From positions 248,001 to 312,000 of the forward strand of contig NZ_CP022584.1 of NCBI RefSeq assembly GCF_002240225.1: a DNA stretch of 64,000 bases, in the 5' to 3' direction. The translations under genes and the position numbers were made by a program. The notes below the pieces were generated by a model. It did no database searches, was not told where the DNA came from, and saw only the letters and a program-made list of their open reading frames with translations. The DNA is from Paenibacillus physcomitrellae (GTDB taxonomy: Bacteria > Bacillota > Bacilli > Paenibacillales > Paenibacillaceae). This document shows, piece by piece, positions 54,001 through 63,600 of this stretch. Positions within the stretch are counted from its first letter, which is position 1. Each line of letters opens with the position of its first letter.

Positions 54001-56010
54001 GACAATCCGGATCTTAATTTGACCTCCAATCAGGTGAAATATGCCGAGACGATCAAGGATGCGGGGACTGAGCTGCTCAATTTGATTAATGATATTCTGG
54101 ATCTGTCCAAAATCGAGTCGGGAACCATTTCCGCCGATTACAGCGATGTTTCCCTGCTTGAGCTGCTTGAAGGGCTTGACCGGACTTTCCGTCATATGGT
54201 GGACGGTGATAAATTGCAGTTCCGGTTAAGGATCGAACACGGCGTTCCCGATCAGATCCGGACAGATCTGAAACGGCTGCAGCAGATTCTAAAGAATCTG
54301 CTGTCGAACGCCTTTAAATTTACCGAACGGGGTGAGGTGAATTTGAAGGTCCGGTTAGCGGATGAGGGCTGGTCGGCTCACCATGAGCTGTTGAACCAGG
54401 CGCAGGCCGTGATCTGCTTCTCGGTAACGGATACCGGCATCGGCATTCCGGAGGAGAAGCAGCAGATCATCTTCGAGGCGTTCCAGCAGGCGGACGGAAG
54501 CACCAACCGCGAATACGGCGGCACCGGGCTTGGACTGGCCATTTCCAAAGAAATTGCGACCCTGCTTGGCGGGGAAATAACGTTGTACAGTGTGGCTGGT
54601 AAAGGCAGCAGCTTCAACTTATATTTGCCGCTCGACAAGGCGCTTCCGGAGACGGAGCCTGGCAAAAAGTATGTTCCGGAAGTTATTGATATTACCCCAA
54701 GAGAGCAAAACCGGTCGATGATGCCGAAATCTCCTTTCTCCGAGCTGATTGATGACCGGGATAACATTCAACCTGGCGATACTGTGGTGCTCATCATTGA
54801 AGACGACTGGAAATTCAGCCAGATCCTTATGGGTATTCTTCGTAAGAAGAACCTGAAAGTGATCGTGACCTCGCGGGGGAATGAAGCGCTGTCGGTGGCT
54901 GTACAATATAAACCAGCTGCTATTACCCTGGATTTAAGGCTGGAGGATATCGATGGTTTGCTGGTGGTCGACCAGTTGAAGAACGATTTAAAAACACGGC
55001 ATATTCCCATTTGCGTGATTACGGTAGAGGAAGATGAAGCGCTGGCCAAGCAAAAGGGAATTTATGAGTTTATCTGCAAGCCGGTTGGGAATGAAGAGCT
55101 CGAAATCAAGCTGGATCATCTTATCGCTTATGCGAATGAGCCGAGTAGAAGAGTTCTTATCGTATCTTCATCCGAGGAGCAGAGACAAGAAGTGATCGCC
55201 TTTACCCAAGGCGAATCTATAGAAATCGTCGAATGCGAAACCGCGGGAGAAGCGCTGGACCAGTTAGAGCGTCAGGCCTTTGACTGCATGGTGATCGATA
55301 ACGATTTATCCACTCCTTCCCGGGATGCTGTTGCCTTGATCCAGGATGTGGTCAAACAGCCCAGATATAAATATCTGCCTATCATCATTAAACGCAATGT
55401 GAAATGGACACTGGATCAGGAAGAGAATCTAGAGGAACTGATGAAATTTTCGGTGATTAAGGAAACCAAGACCTTAAATCAAATTGTCGATGAAATTGGC
55501 TTGTTCCTGCACCGGAAATGGGATGATCTCTGCAGCACCACTCAGGAGCTTCTAATCAAGCTCCACCAGTCTGACGACATGATCAAGTTCAAGAAGGTGC
55601 TCGTCGTTGATGATGATATCCGGAATATTTTCGCATTAATGACGATCCTGGAAAGACATAATATGAAGGTAATCGCCGCCGAAAACGGCGAGGAAGCTAT
55701 CCGGATCCTCGAGGAGACGCCGGATATTGAAATTGTGCTTATGGATATTATGATGCCGGTCATGGATGGTTATGAAACAACACGGCGTATTCGGCAGGAT
55801 GAACGGTTTCGGGACTTGCCGATTATTGCGCTGACGGCCAAAGCGATGAAAGGGGATCGAGAGGCCTGCCTGGAAGCTGGAGCTTCGGACTATATCACAA
55901 AACCGGTCAACAGCACGGGGCTGTTAACGATGATCCGCAGCTGGCTGGGAATTTCTGTCGCTGAAGCGGCGGCAGCGGCTGAGGAAACGCTGGACCTTTC
56001 TGAGGAATAA
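51061..56010 (+). CDS. Giant hybrid histidine kinase: HAMP array, GAF, kinase core and three receiver domains
   Basis: A 1649-residue protein without any membrane segment. Residues ~15-715 hold a run of about eight HAMP-type units with ~92-residue repeats (contexts such as [12 protein letters not shown] and [18 protein letters not shown]). Then follow GAF (~735-890), coiled coil (~880-955), HisKA with His963 ([12 protein letters not shown]), HATPase_c, and three receivers with Asp1291 (ITLDLRL), Asp1413 or Asp1415 (VIDNDLST) and Asp1562 ([12 protein letters not shown]). Only the third receiver has full acidic and Lys residues. The build resembles fungal group III (Nik1) kinases and their bacterial relatives. 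ATG 51061 has GGAAAGGG upstream. A phosphorelay is likely; its output is unknown. Confidence 0.94.
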   Translation: MTERERNSETRLNDLEQVDTAELMNGLMALKRGDFSFRMPYNLTGISGKVADTFNEIMEMQESFVQEIGSVAHIVGKEGKHTRRFMHKNTGGSWKTTIDTLNGLIEDLIQPTSEMVRVINAVAQGDLSQKVELQIEGRPLTGEFQRTAANINRMVNQLSNFASEVTRVSLEVGTEGILGGQADVKGVSGTWKDLTDSVNNMANNLTNQVRNIAAVTTAVANGDLTKQITVDAKGEILELKNTINTMVDQLSMFASEVTRVAREVGTEGRLGGQADVQGVSGTWRDLTESVNDMASNLTDQVRNIAVVTTAVAKGNLTKKITVDAKGEILLLKDTINTMVDQLSNFAAEVTRVAKEVSNEGKLGGQADVKDVSGTWKDLTDSVNFMASTLTDQVRNIAEVTTAVAKGDLSKQITVNAKGEILELKNTINTMVEQLLTFASEVTRVAREVGTLGILGGQAQVKGAAGTWRDLTESVNDMASNLTNQVRNIAVVTTAVANGDLSKKITVDVKGELLELKNTVNTMVDQLSSFASEVTRVASEVGTDGKLGGQAKVRGVGGIWQDLTDNVNIMATNLTDQVRGIAKVVTAVANGNLMQKLNVDARGEIAELRDTINNMIDTLATFAAQVTTVAREVGAEGKLGGQADVPGAAGTWRNLTDNVNYMASTLTTQVRAITNVVTAVTAGDLSRTIDVAAAGEVATLKDNVNEMIRNLKETTRINKEQDWLKTNLAKFSRMLQGQRDLLAVGWMILSELAPLVSMQHGVLYMNRFRSGEPVLKLFASYAYQERKHLSNEFRAGEGLVGQCLIEKQRILLTNVPSDYVVVSSGLGEAAPLNIVLLPIIFEEQVLGVMELASFQAFSDIDIAFLDQLMDTIGSVINSMLANQRTEELLTQSQSLTEELQKQQQELQQKNEELEDKAQLLVIQKAEVEMKNNEVEVAKQILEEKAEQLALTSRYKSEFLANMSHELRTPLNSLLLLAEQLADNPDLNLTSNQVKYAETIKDAGTELLNLINDILDLSKIESGTISADYSDVSLLELLEGLDRTFRHMVDGDKLQFRLRIEHGVPDQIRTDLKRLQQILKNLLSNAFKFTERGEVNLKVRLADEGWSAHHELLNQAQAVICFSVTDTGIGIPEEKQQIIFEAFQQADGSTNREYGGTGLGLAISKEIATLLGGEITLYSVAGKGSSFNLYLPLDKALPETEPGKKYVPEVIDITPREQNRSMMPKSPFSELIDDRDNIQPGDTVVLIIEDDWKFSQILMGILRKKNLKVIVTSRGNEALSVAVQYKPAAITLDLRLEDIDGLLVVDQLKNDLKTRHIPICVITVEEDEALAKQKGIYEFICKPVGNEELEIKLDHLIAYANEPSRRVLIVSSSEEQRQEVIAFTQGESIEIVECETAGEALDQLERQAFDCMVIDNDLSTPSRDAVALIQDVVKQPRYKYLPIIIKRNVKWTLDQEENLEELMKFSVIKETKTLNQIVDEIGLFLHRKWDDLCSTTQELLIKLHQSDDMIKFKKVLVVDDDIRNIFALMTILERHNMKVIAAENGEEAIRILEETPDIEIVLMDIMMPVMDGYETTRRIRQDERFRDLPIIALTAKAMKGDREACLEAGASDYITKPVNSTGLLTMIRSWLGISVAEAAAAAEETLDLSEE
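51500..53200 (+). repeat. Tandem ~276-base repeats inside the kinase gene
   Basis: The 5' third of the kinase gene is made of about six clear tandem copies of a ~276-base unit encoding ~92 residues. Copies share stretches such as [22 protein letters not shown] and LTDQVRNIA. This is an array of repeats, not a mobile element. Confidence 0.85.
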
Positions 56011-56070
56011 AAGAATACGGCGTAGAATTTAGCCAAGAATAGGGTAATGAATGAATAGCATATACTAATG

Positions 56071-56108
56071 AAACCGGCGGTACCGTCCTTGATTGGAGCC
56101 GCCGGTTT
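56071..56108 (+). terminator. Terminator of the hybrid kinase gene
   Basis: AAACCGGCGG and CCGCCGGTTT form a perfect 10-bp stem with an 18-base loop, followed by CATT. Confidence 0.75.
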
Positions 56109-56162
56109 CATTGCAAATTAAAAAGGCGATTCCTTGTAGGAATCACCCAGAATATACACATA

Positions 56163-56191
56163 TTGTACTGATATAAAAAATATGATATAAT
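56163..56191 (+). promoter_or_regulatory. Promoter of the SigA-like gene
   Basis: TTGTAC (56163-56168) and consensus TATAAT (56186-56191) are 17 bases apart. An inverted repeat, ATGATGGA (56190-56197) and TCCATCAT (56235-56242), begins inside the -10 box. Confidence 0.75.
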
Positions 56192-56329
56192 GATGGATAG
56201 CGATAAAAATACCGTCTGAAACACTGCTTTATTTTCCATCATCATACCATATTTTATGCGGTTTTGTCAAACGGTGACTTTAGAAACCCGCTTTTTATTG
56301 TTCTCATTCAGGAGGAGGGGAGCCTGCCA

Positions 56330-57433
56330 ATGGCTAACGATCAACATATAGAATCCGAATTGACCCTTGAACAGGTGAAAGAACAACTGATTGAACAAGG
56401 CAAATCGTCCTCTTCGTTAACATCCAAAGAGATTGTAGACAAATTGGCTCCGTTTGATCAGGAACAAGAACAAATTGATGACTTTATGGATCAGCTGTCC
56501 GAGATGGGGATCGATGTCGGCGGCGAACTGGAAGAAGAAACCCGATCGGAGGATACCGAGAACGAGGACTTCCAAATTGACGACTTAACCCTGCCGCCAG
56601 GCATGAAGATTAATGATCCGGTACGGATGTATTTGAAAGAAATCGGACGTGTGCCCCTCTTGTCGGCTCAGGAAGAAATCGAGCTGGCCAAACGGATCGA
56701 TCAAGGCGATGAGGAAGCTAAACGCCGGCTGGCTGAAGCCAACCTGCGTCTTGTAGTCAGCATTGCCAGACGGTATGTCGGGCGCAGCATGCAGTTCCTG
56801 GATCTGATTCAGGAGGGCAATATGGGCCTCATTAAAGCCGTTGAGAAATTCGATTATTCCAAAGGCTTTAAGTTCAGTACGTATGCAACCTGGTGGATTC
56901 GTCAGGCTATTACGCGCGCCATTGCTGACCAAGCCCGGACGATCCGGATCCCGGTCCACATGGTGGAGACGATCAACAAGCTGATTCGGGTATCCCGCCA
57001 GCTGCTCCAGGATTTAGGCCGTGAACCGACACCGGAGGAAATTGCCAAAGAGATGGACTTAACCCCGGATAAAGTCCGGGAAATTATGAAGGTAGCTCAG
57101 GAGCCGGTATCGCTCGAAACGCCGATCGGCGAAGAGAACGACTCCAACCTGGGCGATTTCATCGAGGACTCCGACGCACCAGCACCAGCTGATGCTGCAG
57201 CTTACGAGCTGCTCAAAGAACAGCTGGAAGATGTGCTGGACACGCTTACCGAACGGGAGGAGAACGTGCTCCGTTTACGGTTTGGGCTTGATGACGGTCG
57301 TACACGGACGCTGGAAGAAGTCGGTAAGGAGTTCGGCGTTACCCGCGAACGTATTCGCCAGATTGAAGCGAAGGCGCTGCGGAAGCTGAGACATCCGAGC
57401 CGCAGTAAACGGCTTAAAGATTTTCTGGAGTAA
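56330..57433 (+). CDS. sigA: SigA/RpoD-type (group 1 or 2) sigma-70 factor
   Basis: A 367-residue sigma-70 factor with region 1.1-like N terminus, 1.2 ([23 protein letters not shown]), region 2 ([35 protein letters not shown]), region 3 and region 4 ([52 protein letters not shown]). From memory this is nearly identical to B. subtilis SigA (371 residues) outside regions 1.1 and the start of 2. Unlike the usual rpoD, it is not preceded by dnaG but stands alone with its own promoter. It may be the primary sigma factor in an unusual place or a second RpoD copy. ATG 56330 has AGGAGGGG upstream. Confidence 0.9.
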   Translation: MANDQHIESELTLEQVKEQLIEQGKSSSSLTSKEIVDKLAPFDQEQEQIDDFMDQLSEMGIDVGGELEEETRSEDTENEDFQIDDLTLPPGMKINDPVRMYLKEIGRVPLLSAQEEIELAKRIDQGDEEAKRRLAEANLRLVVSIARRYVGRSMQFLDLIQEGNMGLIKAVEKFDYSKGFKFSTYATWWIRQAITRAIADQARTIRIPVHMVETINKLIRVSRQLLQDLGREPTPEEIAKEMDLTPDKVREIMKVAQEPVSLETPIGEENDSNLGDFIEDSDAPAPADAAAYELLKEQLEDVLDTLTEREENVLRLRFGLDDGRTRTLEEVGKEFGVTRERIRQIEAKALRKLRHPSRSKRLKDFLE

Positions 57434-57531
57434 CAGCCTGATTAGCGGCTGCTGCCGCCGAGTTTAAAGCTCACCCTTAAGAAGAATGGCATTAAGTTTA
57501 GCTCTAAGATAAAACCTGGAATAAAAACGGA

Positions 57532-57571
57532 AAACGGCATGGGAAAACAATCCTGTGCCGTTTGTTTTTTT
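57532..57571 (+). terminator. Rho-independent terminator of the SigA-like gene
   Basis: AAACGGCA-GG pairs with CC-TGCCGTTT (small internal mismatch), followed by GTTTTTTT. Confidence 0.88.
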
Positions 57572-57684
57572 GTTTGGGGGCTTTCGCCGTTAAGTTCAAC
57601 CGTTACAGATAGGTGAAAATTTTCGGCACTTATTTAAGGCTGTCTTGGTTTAGGGCTTAACGAGGTTAAACCCAAACCCAAACA

Positions 57685-57729
57685 CCAAACGTCCGCCCCT
57701 TCCGGCATCGGAAAAGGGCGGACGTTTGG
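57685..57729 (-). terminator. Stem-loop, probable terminator of the MalT-like gene
   Basis: A perfect 14-bp stem (CCAAACGTCCGCCC / GGGCGGACGTTTGG) enclosing a short TTCC/GGAA stem. On the minus strand it is followed by T-rich TGTTTGGGTTTG, so it most likely ends the convergent gene. Confidence 0.8.
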
Positions 57730-57830
57730 TTTGGCCAGGCATCGTTGAGGGCCAGGAGGTTGAAAAGCCAGGAATTATTCCTTTAAAGGGACATTATGAC
57801 GTTATGAGACGAGACGGCTTCGGTAAAAAA

Positions 57831-60464
57831 CTAAGGAGCGTACCCATCCAGCAACCGCAGTTCCTGCGCGGCAATAAGGGCCTGCGTGCGCGAGGAAACG
57901 TTCAGCTTGCCGTAAACCCGCGAGAGGTAGACGCGGACCGTCCCTTCCGAAAGGGCCAGCGCTTTGGCGATTTGCTTATTGCTGGCTCCTTGGCAAAGCA
58001 TAATCAGCAGGTCCATTTCGCTGCGGTTCAGCGGTTCGAGCAAGGCAGGTTTCTTTGCCTCGTTCTCCGCCTCTGAGACCAGGAACAGGCCGATCAGAAG
58101 CTCCGCGTGCTGTATCGCTGCCGATTGTCCGGAACCGGCCTGCGGCTTTGGTTCTTCTCCCGCCGATCTCTGAAGGTAAAATTGCAGCAGACGCAGCATA
58201 TCTTCGCCTTCATCCAAAAAGGTGCGCATGTAGCCGTAAGGTCCTCCTAAAAGCAGGCTCTGCTGCAAATGGTCTACCGCTTTATTTGCATATCCGCTTT
58301 TAAATTCAAGCAAAGCCTGCAGCGCGGATATTTCCACCAGGCTTGCGAGCTGCTGCTCTCTCTCGGCCTGCGGCTTCAGCAGTTCAAGCAGCCGAAGCGC
58401 TTCCCGCTCCTTGCGCTGTTTGCCAAGCAGACGAACCAGCGTCAAATATTGAAATTCCAGGCTGTAGACAGGCTTGTCTTTGGCGGAAATCCCCAATAGG
58501 CTGACTGCTTGCTTGGCTTCCGCCAGCTTGTTCTGCTGCAGATACAGCCTTGCGCGCTGTGCCTGCAGAAAGGGAAGCCAGGCCGTTCCAGACAAGGAAA
58601 CGGCTTCGGCTACCGCTTCTTCCAGCATATGCTGAGCCGGTTCTGGCATACCTTCGGCGGCATACAGCCGGGCCTCGATCATCCGCAGAGGCACAAGCAG
58701 GCCAAGCGTTCGCGAGCCGGGGCGAGTGCTCCCGATGGCGCGCAGGAGACTGCGGCATTCCGCCAGCCGATTCCATTCGTAATACCCTTCGCATAACGCT
58801 TGCTTGACATATAGATTGATCAATGAATCGTGCCAGCCACGGGCTTCAAGTACTCCCGTAAAACGGATACCGACCGTTTCCGTCGTTTTGGAGAGCATGC
58901 CTTTCATGCCCATGGAGGTTTTTCTTACCAAGGGTTCCCGGCGGTTGTAATCAAACCCGAAATACAGCGGATTTTGGGGCACAAGAAGCTCCATAATGCT
59001 TTCGCTGAAGGAAAGCCACTTCTGAAGGTCTCCGTCCATAAACATAAGATTGGAGCGCACGAATAACACCCCGCTCAGCAGTTCTTCCCGCCGTGATGGA
59101 TCCTCCAGTTTCCTGCATGTCCTTTCAAGCTGCTCCAACAGGTCTCCGGCCTGCCTGAGCTCCCCTGTCAGCACAAGCACAAAAGCGTGATACAAAGCTA
59201 GCTCCAAAGAAGTTTTTCGCTCTTCGGGAATTCTTTCCATCCAGCCTAGCAAGGTGACAAGCTCACCCAGTTCTAGTGCGGCCGGAAAATGCTGCTCCAG
59301 ATACGTCTCGGCCAGCACGTATGCTCCCCCGGCGAGGGCTTGGTCGATCGCTTCGTCCATCAATCCAAGGTCTGCAAAAGCCTGGGCGGCTTTTAACCGC
59401 AGCTGGACAGCACCTTCCGGGTTCTCATGGACAAGCCGGTCCTGCAGAAACCGGGCGAACAGGTGGTGGTAACGAAACCAGCGGCCTTGTTCGTCAAGAG
59501 GAACGAGGAACAGATTCATCTGCTGTACGGTTTGGAGCAACTGCCGGCTTCCTGGCTGCCCGGTGATTCGCATGCAAATGGCCGCGTCCATACGAGGCAG
59601 GATTGACGTGCTCAGCAGAAATGAACAAATCGAGTCCGGCAGCTTGGAAAAGACTTCATGAAATAAATAATCGGATACCTGCCGAAGGTTCTCCGGGAAA
59701 TCATAATCGGGCTGCTGCAGTCTTGTTTCGTAGCGCAGCGCAAGCGAAGCCAGCTGCATGCCCGTAATCCATCCCTCTGTCTGTCTGCCCAGCCGCTCCA
59801 GTTGCTGCTTGGCCTGAAAGGTAAGCTCGCTGGGAAGCTTCATAACCTCCTGGTAATAAAGCGCCGCTTCCACTTCGTTAAACTGCAGTTCAGTCATCGA
59901 AATTTCGGTCAGCTGTGCTTTGGCCGTCCATTTAATGGTCGGAAACGGCAGCTTGGTACGTGTCGAAATGAGCAAATGAATCTGTTCGGGCAAATATTGC
60001 AGAAAATAAGCTAAACCTTCATGAACCGTCTTGTCCGTAATCAAATGAAAGTCATCCATAACCAGCACAACGGGTTTATTTTGTTCCGTCAGCGCATTGA
60101 TCAGCGAATCAAGGAATACTTCCGGCGACAGATCTGGCACACTCCCTGCCAATTGCATCAGCTTCCGGTCAGGCGGATCGGAGTAGGCCATAGCCAGAGC
60201 ATAAACGACATAACGCCAAAAGCGGGCGGGATCGTTGTCTCTTTCATCCAGCGAGATCCAGGCGCTGGCTTGTCCACTAGAGCGAACCCACTCAGCCATC
60301 AGCGTCGTTTTTCCGTAACCTGCAGGGGCATGAATGAGTGTAAGCCGACCGTTTGTGTTTTCCTGGAGGACTTGCAACAGCCGCTTGCGTTTAACCAGAT
60401 TATTTTTTAGAACCGGTAAAGCGATTTTTGTTTTAAGAAAAAGAGAATCGGCAGAAAGCGACAT
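57831..60464 (-). CDS. MalT/LAL-type large ATP-binding LuxR-family regulator
   Basis: An 877-residue STAND-type regulator. The NTPase part has Walker A at ~45-53 (HAPAGYGKTT) and Walker B (VVLVMDDFH); the middle (~400-780) is a tetratricopeptide-like sensor; the C-terminal LuxR helix-turn-helix is at ~812-877 (LNRSEMDLLIMLCQGASNKQIAKALALSEGTVRVYLSRVYGKL). MalT-type proteins bind an inducer and ATP, oligomerise and activate transcription. The start is ATG 60464 with GAGGGGAG upstream; a second ATG at 60479 precedes that site. The divergent neighbour, a large surface protein, is the obvious candidate target. Confidence 0.92.
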   Translation of the reverse strand: MSLSADSLFLKTKIALPVLKNNLVKRKRLLQVLQENTNGRLTLIHAPAGYGKTTLMAEWVRSSGQASAWISLDERDNDPARFWRYVVYALAMAYSDPPDRKLMQLAGSVPDLSPEVFLDSLINALTEQNKPVVLVMDDFHLITDKTVHEGLAYFLQYLPEQIHLLISTRTKLPFPTIKWTAKAQLTEISMTELQFNEVEAALYYQEVMKLPSELTFQAKQQLERLGRQTEGWITGMQLASLALRYETRLQQPDYDFPENLRQVSDYLFHEVFSKLPDSICSFLLSTSILPRMDAAICMRITGQPGSRQLLQTVQQMNLFLVPLDEQGRWFRYHHLFARFLQDRLVHENPEGAVQLRLKAAQAFADLGLMDEAIDQALAGGAYVLAETYLEQHFPAALELGELVTLLGWMERIPEERKTSLELALYHAFVLVLTGELRQAGDLLEQLERTCRKLEDPSRREELLSGVLFVRSNLMFMDGDLQKWLSFSESIMELLVPQNPLYFGFDYNRREPLVRKTSMGMKGMLSKTTETVGIRFTGVLEARGWHDSLINLYVKQALCEGYYEWNRLAECRSLLRAIGSTRPGSRTLGLLVPLRMIEARLYAAEGMPEPAQHMLEEAVAEAVSLSGTAWLPFLQAQRARLYLQQNKLAEAKQAVSLLGISAKDKPVYSLEFQYLTLVRLLGKQRKEREALRLLELLKPQAEREQQLASLVEISALQALLEFKSGYANKAVDHLQQSLLLGGPYGYMRTFLDEGEDMLRLLQFYLQRSAGEEPKPQAGSGQSAAIQHAELLIGLFLVSEAENEAKKPALLEPLNRSEMDLLIMLCQGASNKQIAKALALSEGTVRVYLSRVYGKLNVSSRTQALIAAQELRLLDGYAP

Positions 60465-60519
60465 AATTTCTCCCCTCATTGTCCGTTTGCTTATTCATTT
60501 CTATAATTATATGAAAAAA

Positions 60520-60544
60520 TTGACGAAAAGTTAACGTTTGTCAA
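60520..60544. promoter_or_regulatory. Palindromic element in the divergent intergenic region
   Basis: TTGAC (60520-60524) and GTCAA (60540-60544) enclose GTTAAC at the centre, forming an imperfect 25-base palindrome. It lies between the MalT-like regulator and the surface-protein gene. No convincing -35/-10 pair is seen for the surface-protein gene, as expected if an activator is needed. Confidence 0.55.
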
Positions 60545-60638
60545 TCGTTTGCTGCCTTTTCTTCTGTTAGCATGTGCGTTGTGCGCTTCATCGTAGGGGC
60601 AATTGCTAGAACAGGCATTGAAAGGAGAAAACGGACAA

Positions 60639-63600
60639 ATGAGACGATGGATGCAAACGGCTGTACGCGCGGCATTGGCTATTATGCTGACTATTCAAGA
60701 TGGGGGTTTGTTGACGCCAGGTCCTGTTTCTGCGGCTGCTGCTGCGGAAGCTCCAACGGCTCCCCAGCTCAAAGCAGGCTACTATCACAGCGTATCGCTG
60801 ATCAGCAGCGGAACGGTTTATACCTGGGGACAAGACAGTTACGGCCAACTGGGCAACAATTCTACGGTCTCGGGAATAGCTTCGCCGGTGATGGTTAAGA
60901 AGTTGACAGGAATCGTCGATGTGGACTCCGGTGTGCGTAGCTCCATGGCATTAAAGCAGGACGGGACCGTTTGGATGTGGGGAGGCAACATGAACGGCCA
61001 ACTTGGAATCGGTTCGACGGCAAATTCATCTGTGCCTGTTCAGGTACCTGGCTTACGTTCTATTTCCGCCATTTCCGGAGGCGTCGGGTACCACAGTATG
61101 GCGCTGACCAGCGACGGTACTGTGTGGACCTGGGGGAAAAACGACAGCGGCGAGCTGGGCGACGGGACACAGATTCAGCGGGATACTCCGGTGCAGGTTG
61201 CCGGCTTGACGGATGTCAAGGCCATTGCCGCAGGAGGGTATTTCAGCCTGGCCTTAAAGAACGACGGCACTGTATGGGCTTGGGGGGTTAATGAAAACGG
61301 CGAGCTGGGCGACGGATCGGGTCAGGATCAATATACGCCAGTCCAGGTAAGCGGGTTAAGCGGAGTCCAATCCATAGCGGCTGGCGGTTCCTTTGCGCTT
61401 GCTTTAAAGGAAGACGGCACTGTGTGGACCTGGGGCGAAAATAAATATGCCCAGCTTGGCGATGGCACAAGGACGAACCGGACAACTCCCGTGCAGGCAT
61501 CCAATCTTGAGCATATAACGGCTATAGCCGGTGGGGGTTACCACAGCTTGGCTTTGGACGACAACGGAAATGTCTGGGGCTGGGGAGACAACAGTCAGGG
61601 ACAGCTTGGCCAAGGCAACAAAACGTTGACTACCCGCCCTTTGCAGGTGGCCGGCATTACCGGTGTTAAGCTGATAGCCGCCGGCGGCTTTCATAGTTTG
61701 GCGATGCGCAAGGATGGTGTGGTCTGGGGCTGGGGCCTTAATACTTCTGGCCAGCTCGGAACAGGCAACGCTGAAAGTCAGTTGGCGCCCGTACAGACCA
61801 GGGCTGTGCTGGATACAACGCCGCCGGATACGGGCGGCGGATTGCCGGCAGCTAGTGATTTAAGCGAAGATGCTATGACCATCAGCTGGCCGGCGGCTAC
61901 CGATAATCTCCTGAATCAGGAGGAACTGCAGTATCAGCTGTACTGGTCCGAGTGGTCCGACCTGGATACGGTTAGCCTGGTTGAAAATAACGGGACGCCG
62001 GTCGGCGATTATGCGGAAAATCAGCTATTCCGGCGGGTTTCAGGGCTAACGCCGGGAATGCCCTACTATTTTTATGTCATCGTCAGGGATGGGGCCGGAC
62101 TTAAAAGCGTCTACAACGTGCTAGAGGCATCGATCTCTATGCCGGCCATTTACACCGTAACCTATGCCGGAAACGGGAATACGGAAGGGGAGGCTCCGGT
62201 GGACGGCGCGCTTTACGCCCAAGGGGCACAGCTTATCGTGCCCGGCAACAGTGGCGGTTTAGCCAAAACAGGCAGTGTGTTTGGGGGCTGGAACACGGAG
62301 CCGGACGGCAGCGGCATTCATTACGCGCCCGGTGATCAGCTAACCATCGGGACGGACAACATGATTTTGTATGCGCAGTGGGTCCCTGTTTCCGGTGCGG
62401 AAACGCTCACTGCAGAATCTTTTTCTCCGCTTAACAAAGCTGACGGCGTGCCGGTGGACACTGATATTACGTTGACTTTTAACCAGCCGGTTAGCGGGGT
62501 ATCCGGCAAAAAGGTAGTGGTCAAGCAGGTCGCTGACGGACAAACGGCTGCCGAGCTGGATGCCGGAGATTCGGCCCAGGTTCAAATCTCCGATGCTATA
62601 GTTACCTTCCATATACCACACAGCCTGGCTTTTGAGACCGCTTATTACATTGAAATTGAACCCGGCGCATTTACGAATGCTGAAGGCAAGGATTATGACG
62701 GCATGCAAGGCGTGGACGGCTGGTCCTTTACGACAGCCACCGGTGATATGGATCCCGGCGGTCCGGGGACAGGGCCGTTTGACACGGCGTTAAGCTCGCT
62801 TAGCTTGCGAACGGTTTCGGGACCTGTAAGGCTTGCCCCGGCCTTTGACCGAAATCGTTATGATTATTCGGCCGAAGCGGCGTTTGCAGCCGCGGCCGTA
62901 ACGATAGCCGGAGAGGTTTACGATAACCGGGTTTCCGTGACGGCCAGCGTGTACAACGGCAGCGGGAGTGAGGAGCCGGCAGCCGGACCGGTCGGAATGG
63001 TTCCTGGTGTGCCAAGCCCGGCTTTCCCACTTGCGGTGGGCGCCAATCGGATCGAGCTGACCGTTGCCGCGCCTGACACATCGGTATCGAAATATACCAT
63101 TTTCCTTACCCGGGCCGCGGAGTCATCACCGGATCAGCCGCCGGTTGTCCTTCCTCCGTCCGGAGGCGACCCGGTTCCTGAAAGAAGTGCTCCGCAGCCG
63201 CCGCCGATCGCAGAACCACAAGACGTTCAGGTTTTACTGAACGGAAGTCAAACACCTGAGCTTGGCGGGGTAGCCTCAAGCAGCACTGCGGAAGTGGACG
63301 GGCGAACGGTTGCAAACGTCAAGCTGGATGCCATCAAGCTGCAAGGGGTATTGAGTACGCTGGGGACGGCGGAGAACCCGGACGTGGCCATTGCCTCCCT
63401 GCAAGCCGCAGACCAATTCCGCTTCGAGCTTCCTGAAGCCTTGCTGGCGACATTAAGAAGCAGCCCCGGAGGAACTATGGAGCTGAAGACGCCGTTTGGC
63501 GGCTTGCAAATTCCGTTTTCGGAGCTGGGCGCGCTTGGCCCGGACAACCTGCAAGAAGAGGCGGAGGGTTCAGCGGAAGGCGGAGTTACGGTGCTTCTTT

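Larger units (their letters stand above)
57434..57830. other. Convergent intergenic region with two strong stem-loops
   Basis: A 397-base region between the sigma gene and the convergent MalT-like gene. It holds a terminator at 57532-57571 and a 14-bp perfect stem at 57685-57729, with short CCCAAA repeats (57671-57690) before the second. No coding sequence is seen. Confidence 0.6.
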
